The translations under genes and the position numbers were made by a program. Below, in pieces: positions 1 through 6,380 of a stretch of DNA of 10,609 bases. The stretch covers positions 1 to 10,609 of the forward strand of contig JAEXPO010000120.1 in NCBI GenBank assembly GCA_023446675.1, read 5' to 3'. How positions within the stretch are numbered: the stretch's first letter is position 1; every line of letters starts with the position of its first letter. Source of the stretch: Bacillota bacterium. GTDB lineage: Bacteria; Bacillota; Clostridia; DSM-8532. The notes beneath the pieces were generated by a model. That model was given only the letters and a program-made list of their open reading frames with translations. It ran no database searches and had not been told where the DNA came from.

Positions 1-2
1 GA

Positions 3-674
3 ACCCATCTGGGCAAATCCATAGCCCTGTCTGATTACAGCTGGGTTCTGGTACCCTTAAGCGCCCTTATCGGCTTCTTTGTTGTGTATGCCGAGCCTGC
101 CGTCCATGTTCTCAACAAGCAGGTTGAAGAAATTACCAACGGAGCCATCGGACGCCGGATGATGATGATTGGCATCTCCATAGGCGTCAGTGCGGGCCTG
201 ATGCTTTCGGTAATCCGCGTACTTTGGGGCTTTACTATATGGTATCTTCTGCTTCCGGGTTATCTCATGGCACTGATACTCACCTTTTTTACACCGAAAA
301 TATTCACCGCAATCGCCTTTGATTCCGGCGGTGTGGCCTCCGGCACCATGACAGCCGCCTTTCTGCTACCCTTCGCAGCCGGAATATGCGAAGCGGTTGG
401 CGGCAATAGCATGACTGATGCCTTCGGCATCATTGGCATGGTCGCCCTTATGCCGCTTATTTCCATGCAGGTGCTGGGAGTGTTTTATAATCTTAAGCTT
501 AAGCGAAATAAAGCCCTTAGCGACGCCCTGCTGGACGATGAGGACCTGGTGGAGGAGACGGAGGAGACGGTTCGGTCGGATATCATGGAAAGCCGTGATG
601 ATACGGATTTTAATGATAATACAGTTATAAAAGAACAGTCGGACATACTTTCCGAGAAAGAGGGAAACCCATGA
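3..674 (+). CDS. DUF1538 family membrane protein, C-terminal part (5' end outside window)
   Basis: The frame is open from the first bases, so this is the last 223 residues of a longer protein. It is highly hydrophobic, with several membrane segments, and carries the signature FDSGGVASGTMTAAFLLPF at about visible residues 106-124, which I recognise as the conserved motif of the DUF1538 family. Members are polytopic inner-membrane proteins, suspected transporters, with no established substrate. The last 50 or so residues form a charged, mostly acidic tail (DDEDLVEETEE), probably cytoplasmic and a possible docking site for the PII-like partner encoded next. The stop codon overlaps the next gene's ATG (ATGA), indicating translational coupling. 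A GTG at 84 could be taken as a start, but the upstream residues are hydrophobic and continuous, so the true start lies before the window. Family assignment is fairly sure; function is not known. Confidence 0.85.
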   Translation, partial: THLGKSIALSDYSWVLVPLSALIGFFVVYAEPAVHVLNKQVEEITNGAIGRRMMMIGISIGVSAGLMLSVIRVLWGFTIWYLLLPGYLMALILTFFTPKIFTAIAFDSGGVASGTMTAAFLLPFAAGICEAVGGNSMTDAFGIIGMVALMPLISMQVLGVFYNLKLKRNKALSDALLDDEDLVEETEETVRSDIMESRDDTDFNDNTVIKEQSDILSEKEGNP

Positions 675-1351
675 ACAATCAAGCCTTATTATTAGTTGTT
701 ACAATTTTAAACCGAGGTCAGGGTGAACGATTGGCTTGCATTCTCTCAGATATGAATGTACACGCAAATGTGGTTTTATTAGGACATGGCACTGCAAAAA
801 AAACAATACTTTCCTACCTGGGCCTGGGTGAGACCAAACGGGACGTCGTTCTGAGCAAGGTACCGGGACAGCTTGGAAACCGTGTCGTAGAAGAAATAAC
901 CCGGTATTTCCAATTAAGCAAGCCGGGTAAAGGAATTGTTTTTTCTGTTCCGGTCAATTTCATGGTATGTACTGTCAAGAAAGACCACACGACTAAAGTA
1001 TCCCAGTATCAAGGAGGAACCGAGATGAAACCGACAACGCATAATCTTATAGTGGCCCTACTCAATCGCGGGTACGCCGACGATGTTATGGATCAGGCAC
1101 GTGAAGCCGGAGCATCCGGCGGTACGGTCCTAAGAGGACACAGCGCGGGACTGAAGCAGGCGGAGAAATTCCTGGGCATCACAATCCAGCCCGAAAGGGA
1201 GGTTATTATGATATTAGCCAGGGAAGAGGATTGTCCTCCAATCATGTCCTCCATAGCGGAACATCACGGCATTGGCCATGAAGCCTGTGCGCTGGTATTT
1301 TCCCTGCCCATCAACCACATTGAAGGCTTAACCCCTCTCATAAAGCTCTAA
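671..1351 (+). CDS. Tandem two-domain PII-like signalling protein
   Basis: The 226-residue protein has two copies of a PII-like (GlnB/GlnK fold) domain, at about residues 5-102 and 124-226. The copies align with each other: ILNRG/LLNRG near the start, LLGHGTA/LRGHSAG before the T-loop region, and GIVFSVPVN/ALVFSLPIN near the end. A usual PII protein has about 110 residues, so this is a double-length chain. PII proteins are trimeric cytosolic sensors that bind ATP, ADP or other effectors and act on membrane transporters or enzymes. The gene overlaps the DUF1538 gene by four bases, so its likely target is that membrane protein (inference). The start is ATG 671 with an upstream AGAGGG. A strong internal ribosome binding site and in-frame ATG sit at the domain boundary. 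The classical uridylylation tyrosine context is not evident. The PII-like fold is likely; ligand and role are unknown. Confidence 0.85.
   Translation: MNNQALLLVVTILNRGQGERLACILSDMNVHANVVLLGHGTAKKTILSYLGLGETKRDVVLSKVPGQLGNRVVEEITRYFQLSKPGKGIVFSVPVNFMVCTVKKDHTTKVSQYQGGTEMKPTTHNLIVALLNRGYADDVMDQAREAGASGGTVLRGHSAGLKQAEKFLGITIQPEREVIMILAREEDCPPIMSSIAEHHGIGHEACALVFSLPINHIEGLTPLIKL
1011..1027 (+). promoter_or_regulatory. Internal Shine-Dalgarno and in-frame ATG inside the double PII gene
   Basis: AAGGAGG at 1011-1017 is followed, seven bases later, by ATG at 1025-1027. This ATG is codon 119 of the PII-like gene and in frame. It would start a 108-residue protein (MKPTTHNLIVALLNRG...) that is exactly the second PII-like domain. 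The Shine-Dalgarno is stronger than the one at 671. It is either a working internal start or the relic of a separate second gene whose upstream stop was lost. Confidence 0.65.
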
Positions 1352-1370
1352 GTACATTACTTCCACCGGC

Positions 1371-1432
1371 AAAAAGCCCTTCTCTTACTCCCTGGCTTAT
1401 GAACAGCCCAGGTCTGTAAGGAAGGGTTTTTT
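1371..1432 (+). terminator. Rho-independent terminator after the DUF1538-PII operon
   Basis: The arms AAAAAGCCCTTCTCTTAC and GTAAGGAAGGGTTTTTT pair with small interruptions, closed by an inner CCTGGC/GCCCAGG stem, and the 3' arm runs straight into a T tract. It lies 20 bases after the PII stop codon. Confidence 0.8.
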
Positions 1433-1454
1433 AACACCATTAACACAAATCTTA

Positions 1455-1463
1455 TGCTATACT
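1455..1463 (+). promoter_or_regulatory. Candidate extended -10 promoter for the zinc-ribbon/DUF3267 pair
   Basis: TGCTATACT is an extended -10 element (TGN followed by TATACT) about 40 bases before the zinc-ribbon start, just after the terminator of the previous operon. No good -35 box is at 17 bases. An alternative reading is TTAACA (1440-1445), 18 bases, TATTCT (1464-1469). Assigned from sequence only. Confidence 0.4.
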
Positions 1464-1504
1464 TATTCTTATTAAGGCTACAAAAAGTTAGTGGGGAATG
1501 ATGC

Positions 1505-1795
1505 TTGAGTAAAGGCCTTGACTGCCTGCGCTGCCGCGTAAAAATGAAATACCTGGGAAATAAAAAGCTTCAGTTGGGCCAAACAGGATGGCTTATGGGT
1601 GATCTGCCAAATCTAATGGCCGGATCCCTTGAGGTTACTATTTACATCTGCCCTTCCTGTGGCAAGCTTGAATTTTTTAGGGCTGAGGAACCGACTGAAA
1701 CAGAATGCATTGCCCAGAGAAAATGTCCCAGTTGCGGCGAAACGCATGACCTGGACTATCCAAAATGTCCTTACTGCAAGCATCCTTATATCTAG
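1505..1795 (+). CDS. Small zinc-ribbon protein with four Cys pairs
   Basis: A 96-residue protein with four CxxC knuckles: CLRC (7-10), CPSC (49-52), CPSC (74-77) and CPYC (88-91). These can make two treble-clef or zinc-ribbon sites, one from the first two pairs with a 38-residue insert and one from the last two. The start is TTG 1505: a stop codon lies directly upstream in this frame and GTGGGG at 1491-1496 serves as ribosome binding site. Such proteins bind zinc structurally and often contact nucleic acid or protein partners; nothing here names the partner. The DUF3267 membrane protein follows closely in the same direction, so the two probably share a transcript. No catalytic motif is visible. 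The zinc-binding role is well supported; the biological job is unknown. Confidence 0.75.
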   Translation: MSKGLDCLRCRVKMKYLGNKKLQLGQTGWLMGDLPNLMAGSLEVTIYICPSCGKLEFFRAEEPTETECIAQRKCPSCGETHDLDYPKCPYCKHPYI

Positions 1796-1849
1796 AAACA
1801 TATGACTTTGCCCGAACAAATATTAATGCTCTATCTAAAGGTGAAAGAA

Positions 1850-2455
1850 ATGAAATTGATTTACAAAGGTATTTACAAGAACGCGGACCAATTGCCCAAG
1901 GGCGACCTTCCTCCCGATGCCGTTAAGTTTCGGGAGCCGAAAACACCCCTGCAGCTAAATATAGTCGCCACTTTATTCATGTTGCCGGTGGCGCTGCTTA
2001 TAGGGCTTTTCATCCTTCTTTCTTATTTAATTTATGGTCAGATTCATTTTCAAAATAATAGCCTCTATTTCATAATAGGTATGGTGCTGTCTCTTGCTAC
2101 GATTTTTCCCCACGAGCTGCTTCACGCCGTTTGCTTCGGTAAAAACGCCGAGGTTCAGTTGTTTGTATCAATAAAGATGCTCATGGCCTTTGTGGTATCC
2201 ACCCAGCCCGTTTCCAAAAGGCGCTTTATATTTCTGTCCCTTTTGCCCAACCTGGTTTTCGGCTGGATTCCACTGCTTCTATGGGCGGTTTTGCCCTATC
2301 ATGAGGTGGTCAGCAATTTGCTCTTTTCCTTTTCAGCTTTGTGCACGTTCCTTGGCGCAGGTGATTACCTCAATGTTGTCAACGGCCTTATCCAGATGCC
2401 CAAGGGCAGTATTCAGCAGATGTCGGGCTTCAATTCCTACTGGTACACGGGCTGA
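1850..2455 (+). CDS. DUF3267 family membrane protein, putative zinc metallopeptidase
   Basis: With the start at ATG 1850 this is a 201-residue protein. I chose 1850 over the upstream ATG 1802 because AAAGGTG (1838-1844) sits five bases before it, and the extra 16 residues from 1802 look unconserved. It has several hydrophobic segments (about residues 37-62, 73-97, 128-150 and 155-175). The motif FPHELLHAVCFGK carries HExxH (H88, E89, H92) at the end of a membrane segment, as in site-2-protease-like zincins. A later acidic residue in GAGDYLNVVN could be the third metal ligand (inference). DUF3267 proteins are predicted membrane zincins with no confirmed substrate. It probably forms a transcription unit with the zinc-ribbon gene 54 bases upstream, and a terminator follows. 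Family call fairly sure; protease activity inferred. Confidence 0.8.
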   Translation: MKLIYKGIYKNADQLPKGDLPPDAVKFREPKTPLQLNIVATLFMLPVALLIGLFILLSYLIYGQIHFQNNSLYFIIGMVLSLATIFPHELLHAVCFGKNAEVQLFVSIKMLMAFVVSTQPVSKRRFIFLSLLPNLVFGWIPLLLWAVLPYHEVVSNLLFSFSALCTFLGAGDYLNVVNGLIQMPKGSIQQMSGFNSYWYTG

Positions 2456-2489
2456 ATCATATTTGTTCTACTTATCGGAACACACCGTC

Positions 2490-2515
2490 AGGGAACCTTG
2501 CCGGGTTCCCTTTTT
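2490..2515 (+). terminator. Rho-independent terminator after the DUF3267 gene
   Basis: AGGGAACC (2490-2497) pairs perfectly with GGTTCCCT (2504-2511) around a six-base loop, and the 3' arm continues as TTTTT. It lies 34 bases after the DUF3267 stop. Confidence 0.85.
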
Positions 2516-2557
2516 GTACCCTAGAGCTCAGACGGCCCAATAAAAAGGCAAATTCAT

Positions 2558-2586
2558 TTTACTTTATTTGAATCCACTGATAAGAT
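2558..2586 (+). promoter_or_regulatory. Candidate sigma-A promoter of the YeiH-type gene
   Basis: TTTACT (2558-2563), 17 bases, TAAGAT (2581-2586): four of six matches in each box with ideal spacing, 21 bases before the start codon. The leader would be very short, so the true promoter could lie elsewhere. Confidence 0.35.
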
Positions 2587-2607
2587 TAAATATCAGGAGA
2601 TGATTAA

Positions 2608-3666
2608 ATGACATTTATAAAAAAGAACGGGATGGGCCTGGCTCTGTGTCTTGCTTTGGCTCTTCCGGCATGGTTTGCGGTAAAACTCAACCGCAGCCTT
2701 GAAATTATCGGCGCCCCTGTTATAGCCATTCTTGCCGGCATGGTGCTTGCCATGATAATAAAGGATAAAGGACCCTTTAAAAGCGGTATTGCCTTTGTAT
2801 CAAAAAAAATTCTTCAATGCGCTGTGGTGCTGCTTGGCTTTGGCTTAAACCTGTCCACCCTGGGGAAGGTGGGGCTGGCATCCCTGCCCATTATCCTGTC
2901 CACCATTACCACCGCACTCCTTCTAGCCTTTCTTCTTTGCAGACTATTAAACATTCCGTCAAAAATAGCAACCCTTATTGGTGTGGGTTCCTCTATTTGC
3001 GGCGGCTCGGCCATTGCCGCAGCCGCTCCGGTTATTGATGCGGATGATAACGAAATTGCCCAGTCCGTTTCCGTTATCTTTCTTTTCAATGTAATAGCAG
3101 CCCTTGTTTTTCCCACCCTGGGCGGACTTCTGGGCCTGACAAATGAGGGCTTTGGCCTGTTTGCGGGAACAGCGGTCAACGACACCTCCTCGGTAACCGC
3201 AGCAGCCTCTACCTGGGATACTCTTCATGGCACCAACGGCGCCGTTTTGGAATATGCCACCATTGTGAAGCTCACCCGCACCCTGGCCATTATCCCAATC
3301 ACCCTTGTGCTGGCCTTTATGCGCATGAAAAGGGAAGCCGCAGAAAAAAACTCCTCCGGAACCCGGATCAAGCTTCGTTCCGTTTTCCCCATGTTTATTC
3401 TTTATTTTGTTCTGGCTTCACTTATAACCACGCTTTTAACCGGATTCCTTCCGGAGAACGCCCTCCTGGCAGCTAATACGGCATTCAGCTTTTTTAAGCA
3501 AATGAGTAAATTTCTCATTGTTATGGCCATGGGAGCCATTGGCCTTAATACAGATTTAGTAAAAATTATAAAATCTGGTGGTAAGCCTATTTTGCTGGGC
3601 TTTTGCTGCTGGACGGCTATAGCCTGTGTCAGCCTATTACTCCAGCAGGTTCTGGGTATTTGGTAA
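2608..3666 (+). CDS. YeiH/UPF0324 family putative anion (sulfate) exporter
   Basis: A 352-residue polytopic membrane protein of the usual family length, with about ten predicted membrane helices. The family hallmarks are present: [19 protein letters not shown] (125-143), [13 protein letters not shown] (187-199) and KLTRTL (221-226). ATG 2608 is preceded by CAGGAGA at good distance. The family (YeiH, YadS-related) is annotated as putative sulfate exporter; in several bacteria it sits beside LysR regulators and is tied to organosulfonate breakdown, but the substrate has rarely been shown. Here it stands alone: a terminator precedes it, and the next gene on this strand is a decayed dehydrogenase. 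No sulfonate pathway gene is visible in the window, so the substrate stays open. Reading frame intact, no odd residues seen in the motifs. Confidence 0.9.
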   Translation: MTFIKKNGMGLALCLALALPAWFAVKLNRSLEIIGAPVIAILAGMVLAMIIKDKGPFKSGIAFVSKKILQCAVVLLGFGLNLSTLGKVGLASLPIILSTITTALLLAFLLCRLLNIPSKIATLIGVGSSICGGSAIAAAAPVIDADDNEIAQSVSVIFLFNVIAALVFPTLGGLLGLTNEGFGLFAGTAVNDTSSVTAAASTWDTLHGTNGAVLEYATIVKLTRTLAIIPITLVLAFMRMKREAAEKNSSGTRIKLRSVFPMFILYFVLASLITTLLTGFLPENALLAANTAFSFFKQMSKFLIVMAMGAIGLNTDLVKIIKSGGKPILLGFCCWTAIACVSLLLQQVLGIW

Positions 3667-3697
3667 ACCTTATCTAGTGCCGGTTATACTTAAGCGA

Positions 3698-3728
3698 TTG
3701 TACACTTTCAGTAATGGAGCATTATAAT
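3698..3728 (+). promoter_or_regulatory. Possible promoter with 19-base spacer before the SDR pseudogene
   Basis: TTGTAC (3698-3703) and a perfect TATAAT (3723-3728) are 19 bases apart. A long spacer of this kind is seen in MerR-family promoters, but no MerR gene or clear dyad is present, so this is only a candidate. It would give a leader of about 125 bases. Confidence 0.35.
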
Positions 3729-3765
3729 GGAGAGTCCGACAACGGTAAAGCCTTCCCCTGTATTG

Positions 3766-3803
3766 CAGCAAGCGGAGGGCTCCTTTGCCGGAATGGCTTG
3801 CTG
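3766..3803 (+). other. Hairpin in the leader of the SDR pseudogene
   Basis: CAGCAAGC (3766-3773) and GCTTGCTG (3796-3803) form a perfect eight-base inverted repeat around 22 bases that can hold a smaller GGAG/CTCC hairpin. No T run follows, so it is not a standard terminator. It may be a leader RNA structure or a binding site; I do not recognise a known riboswitch. Confidence 0.4.
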
Positions 3804-3860
3804 GTTCCCAGGAATAAAGCTAGAATAAGTGTATGTAATAAAATGGAGGAGGCAGTCTTG

Positions 3861-4488
3861 ATGCTCATAGAAAGCCGACCGGATCTTAAAAATACACTTG
3901 ATGGGAAGACGGTCCTTATTACCGGTGCTGGGGGAGGAATCGGTTTTGAGGCTGCAAAGGAATAAGCTTTTCCCCTCAAAGCCCGCCGAATTCTACAGTG
4001 TGGATCTGGCAGATGCTGCCTCCGTTAACACCCTGTGCGATTATGTTCTTGAAAAACACGGCTGCCCGGACATACTATTTAACAATGCGGCTTTTGTCCG
4101 TTTGGGGGCTGTCCATAACGTCGAGCCTTCCGACTGGGAAAGAAGCTATCAGGTTAACTTCCGAGCGCCCCTGCTTATTGCCCATCGTTTTCTTAATACC
4201 ATGCTAAGCCGCCATTCCGGAGTAGTTGTTTTCGTCTCCTCCTCCGGTGCTTCCCCTTATATGGGTGCCTATGAGGTTTTTAAAACCACCCAGGTTGAGC
4301 TCAGCAATACCCTTGCTATGGAGCTGGAGGGCACAGGGGTTTATTCCTATACCATCGGCCCCGGCCTTGTAAAAACAGAAACTGCCATGAAAGCTATTGA
4401 AATCGTAGCAGCCAGCATGAATATGGGAGTGGACGACTTTTATAATATGAACGGACGCCACATACTGAACGCGGATATCGGACATTAA
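3861..4488 (+). pseudogene. Short-chain dehydrogenase/reductase (SDR) pseudogene
   Basis: Two frames together encode a classical SDR. The first piece starts at ATG 3861 behind GGAGGAGG and carries the NAD(P)-binding motif as LDGKTVLITGAGGGIGFEAAKE, ending at a TAA at 3963. The second piece, shifted by one base, resumes at NKLFPSKPAEFYSVDLAD and runs to 4488. It holds the NNA motif (LFNNAAF), the catalytic serine strand (VVVFVSSSGA), YEVFK (YxxxK) and GPGLVKTETA. Only about 15 residues separate GIG from VDLAD where SDRs normally have about 40, so roughly 25 residues (the second beta strand and helix of the Rossmann fold) are missing along with the frame. The C-terminus also stops early, at HILNADIGH, short of the usual final helix and strand. 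The three defects together argue for a dead gene, not a sequencing error or programmed frameshift. Substrate unknown. Confidence 0.85.
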
Positions 4489-4508
4489 TACCTTAATTTC
4501 CCAATGAA

Positions 4509-5039
4509 TCATCGGGACCTCTGGTCTCTAATATGCTGCAATACCCGGGTTGTAAGCTTCTCAACATCCCCCGGGGTTATTTTGTAGGCGGAGGTGTCTT
4601 TGCGTTGAGGCTGGGCCTGGGATGTCATAAGCCCGGTCACCGGCAGTTCAAGTACGCTTATCCTATTGTTTTTTGTTCTTTTTTTAAGATCACCGGCAAG
4701 CTTGGTGTTGGATCCGTCCGCACCTCCGCTTACCGTAAAAAAGAGGATGTGTTTTGAAGGGTAATCCTTAAGCATCTTAAGATATGCCCTGAGGGGGGCT
4801 GCCACACACCCCATCCAGACCGGCGCAAAGAAAATAATTTCATCATAAGGTTTTAAAGCATCCGGAGCAGGGCTCACCTGTGGGGTTCTGCCCGTTAATG
4901 CATCCAATGCAAAAGTTCCTATGTTTCGGGCCTTTGGCTCCGAAATGCGGATATGCTTTACGCAAAGGGCTTTGGCCACATTCTCACCCAGCTTTTCATT
5001 GTTGCCCGTATAAGAATAGGATACAATCACTGTCTCCAT
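4509..5039 (-). CDS. Flavodoxin family protein
   Basis: A 176-residue protein beginning METVIVSYSYTGNNEKL. SYTGNN (about residues 9-14) matches the flavodoxin phosphate-binding loop for FMN (S/T-x-T-G-N). The middle part (YDEIIFFAPVWMGCVAAPLRAYL) is the second FMN-facing region, followed by HILFFTVSGG. Start ATG 5039 was chosen over an upstream in-frame start because AAGGAGG (5046-5052) sits six bases before it. Flavodoxins are cytosolic one- or two-electron carriers or NAD(P)H-dependent reductases; the length fits the flavodoxin/menaquinone-dependent oxidoreductase-like group. It is the last gene of a TetR - FMN-binding - flavodoxin operon, 38 bases after its neighbour. Its 3' end converges on the SDR pseudogene with only 20 bases between and no clear terminator. 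Electron donor and acceptor are unknown. Confidence 0.85.
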   Translation of the reverse strand: METVIVSYSYTGNNEKLGENVAKALCVKHIRISEPKARNIGTFALDALTGRTPQVSPAPDALKPYDEIIFFAPVWMGCVAAPLRAYLKMLKDYPSKHILFFTVSGGADGSNTKLAGDLKKRTKNNRISVLELPVTGLMTSQAQPQRKDTSAYKITPGDVEKLTTRVLQHIRDQRSR

Positions 5040-5077
5040 AATAATCCTCCTTAAATTTGTACTTTTCCGTGGTGCAT

Positions 5078-5518
5078 TCATTTTTCCGGGGCCTTAAGCA
5101 ATGCATTTTCCAATGCCTTTAGATGAGTCTTGGAGGTAAGCGTTGCGCCGCTTATGGCATCTACCTGAAGAGATTGAGCCTTCACGGCACTTTCAAATAA
5201 ATTCTTTACGCTCAGGCCCTGCGTTAAAATTAAAGGAACACCCTCCTTATCCACGGCTCCCTTTATTAGCTTTATTTCCGTAATTTTTCCCGAAGCGATT
5301 GTAACTTGAAGAAGCACATCCCTTGAATGGTCCTTCTCACCCACATATTCACCCGCATAGGTACCATCCTTTAAAATGTGAAAATCAATTGTCCCGATGA
5401 CGAGATTTTTAACCTCCCGTCGTCCCGGTTCGCTTGCAGCAAGCGCCACAGCCATAGTCAAAACAGCCAGGCCTAATAGAATTAAGAGTACTTTCCCTGC
5501 TTTTTTTAATTTACCCAT
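5078..5518 (-). CDS. Membrane-anchored FMN-binding domain protein
   Basis: A 146-residue protein with a basic N-terminus and one hydrophobic segment (about residues 8-28, LLILLGLAVLTMAVALA), a signal anchor or uncleaved signal peptide. An FMN_bind domain of the NqrC/RnfG type follows at about residues 45-142. It ends in DAISGATLTS, where T126 in SGAT matches the threonine that ApbE-type flavin transferases link covalently to FMN. The domain would face outside the membrane. Start ATG 5518 was chosen because AAGGAG lies about nine bases upstream and the hydrophobic segment then falls at the N-terminus. The gene is 32 bases after tetR and 38 before the flavodoxin gene, so the three are one operon. 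No ApbE gene is in the window. Likely an outward-facing flavin electron carrier; partner unknown. Confidence 0.85.
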   Translation of the reverse strand: MGKLKKAGKVLLILLGLAVLTMAVALAASEPGRREVKNLVIGTIDFHILKDGTYAGEYVGEKDHSRDVLLQVTIASGKITEIKLIKGAVDKEGVPLILTQGLSVKNLFESAVKAQSLQVDAISGATLTSKTHLKALENALLKAPEK

Positions 5519-5550
5519 AGCCTGAACTCCTTCCCAAACCGGCGATTTTG

Positions 5551-6123
5551 TTATTCGCTTAATCCCTTCACAACCACTTCCGTCATACATTCCAACAGCT
5601 CGGGGAAGTTTTTCAGACCCAGCTCTTCCTTATGCGTATCCACGTTTATGATGGCTGCGAAAAGCATCATGATCATCCTGCTGCTTATATCCTTTCGCAT
5701 TTTCCCTTCTGCCTGCCATTGAACAATAAGCTCATGAAAGCTGTCGTATAAAAAATCCACTGCCTGTATCCCGTTTTCCTCCCGGTAGATTCTCTCTATT
5801 TTGTCGAAAACACTCCTGTTGTACCATTCCTTAAGTATAGGGTTGGTATTCATACCGTCAAGATTCATGCCCACCATTTGCCTTATAACTTGAAGAGGGC
5901 TTTGGCTTAAGTCCAGGGACTTAAGGCAGGTCATTTTGAGCTTTCGGTTTTCCTCCAGATAGATTTCCATAAAGAGCTTTTCCTTTGAGGAGTAGTAGTT
6001 ATAAAAGGACCCCACCGCCATACCAACCTTTTTGGTGATCTCCGAGATATTTGTATCTTTAAAGCCTTTTGTACTGAACAGCTCTCTTGCTGCTTGATAA
6101 ATAAGTACCTTTTTATCTTCCAT
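5551..6123 (-). CDS. TetR/AcrR family transcriptional regulator
   Basis: A 190-residue protein of typical TetR length. The N-terminal helix-turn-helix spans about residues 8-54 (AARELFSTKGFKDTNISEI, then VGSFYNYYSSKEKLF, the family's recognition-helix pattern). The rest is a helical ligand-binding and dimerisation domain with no recognised ligand. ATG 6123 has GTGAGG (6130-6135) at six bases; a GTG at 6135 in the same frame is less likely because it overlaps that site. It is the first gene of the operon with the FMN-binding and flavodoxin genes. A perfect inverted repeat lies just upstream, between the promoter -10 box and this gene, so it most likely represses its own operon. The inducer could be a redox-active or toxic compound (inference). 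Confidence 0.9.
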   Translation of the reverse strand: MEDKKVLIYQAARELFSTKGFKDTNISEITKKVGMAVGSFYNYYSSKEKLFMEIYLEENRKLKMTCLKSLDLSQSPLQVIRQMVGMNLDGMNTNPILKEWYNRSVFDKIERIYREENGIQAVDFLYDSFHELIVQWQAEGKMRKDISSRMIMMLFAAIINVDTHKEELGLKNFPELLECMTEVVVKGLSE

Positions 6124-6146
6124 GCATTGCCTCACTCATAACCATG

Positions 6147-6172
6147 TGAATGAATATTTTTTAATTCATTCA
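6147..6172. promoter_or_regulatory. Probable TetR operator (9-8-9 inverted repeat)
   Basis: TGAATGAAT (6147-6155) and ATTCATTCA (6164-6172) are perfect inverted copies separated by eight bases. The site starts directly downstream of the -10 box of the minus-strand promoter, covering the expected transcription start near 6167. This position and symmetry fit autorepression by the adjacent TetR regulator. A single near-copy half-site, TTTCATTCA, occurs at 6232-6240. Confidence 0.75.
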
Positions 6173-6173
6173 T

Positions 6174-6202
6174 ATTATATGAGACTTAAAAATAATTGTC
6201 AA
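6174..6202 (-). promoter_or_regulatory. Perfect sigma-A promoter of the TetR-flavin operon
   Basis: On the minus strand TTGACA (6202 to 6197), a 17-base spacer and TATAAT (6179 to 6174) match the housekeeping consensus in all twelve positions. Transcription would begin near 6167, inside the TetR-like palindrome. Such a strong promoter makes sense if it is normally repressed. Confidence 0.85.
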
Positions 6203-6304
6203 TAAGGTGTTAACCACCTCTTCCTTTCACCTTTCATTCAACCTTTCAAGTATACAAACCAATGTCTCTATTAATAATCAAAAAAACTACAGAAAAAAAC
6301 TTTT

Positions 6305-6330
6305 TGAACCTCCGTGACAAAAGCTCCGTC
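6305..6330 (+). promoter_or_regulatory. ECF-type promoter before the sigma factor gene
   Basis: TGAACC (6305-6310), 16 bases, CGTC (6327-6330) has the form and spacing of Firmicute ECF promoters (for example TGAAAC-N16-CGTA for SigW of Bacillus subtilis). It lies about 50 bases before the sigma gene, as expected for autoregulation. No good sigma-A promoter is evident on this strand nearby. Confidence 0.65.
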
Positions 6331-6380
6331 TTAAGTGTATTAGAGGTGAAAGCTTTCAAGCACACTAACGAGGTGGTTAA

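Noticed and set aside
1802..1849. Upstream ATG start for the DUF3267 gene
   Set aside because: ATG 1802 lies six bases after the previous stop with no ribosome binding site, whereas ATG 1850 has AAAGGTG at proper distance.
2190..2543. 117-codon plus-strand frame overlapping the DUF3267 gene
   Set aside because: It lies mostly inside a gene with clear motifs, has no ribosome binding site, and reads as low-complexity Cys/Pro/Phe-rich shadow sequence.
3774..3786. Possible riboswitch or T-box in the SDR leader
   Set aside because: Hairpins are present but no conserved T-box, SAM, FMN or other known riboswitch core sequence could be recognised.
3945..3990. Programmed frameshift in the SDR gene
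   Set aside because: About 25 conserved residues are absent at the junction and the C-terminus is lost too, so rejoining the frames would not give a complete enzyme.
4204..4512. 102-codon minus-strand frame opposite the SDR pseudogene
   Set aside because: The plus strand encodes recognisable SDR motifs over the same bases; the minus-strand product resembles nothing known and is a reverse shadow.
6223..6248. CRISPR-like or tandem repeat array
   Set aside because: The repeat unit is only seven bases, in three copies with uneven spacing; there are no spacers and no cas genes.
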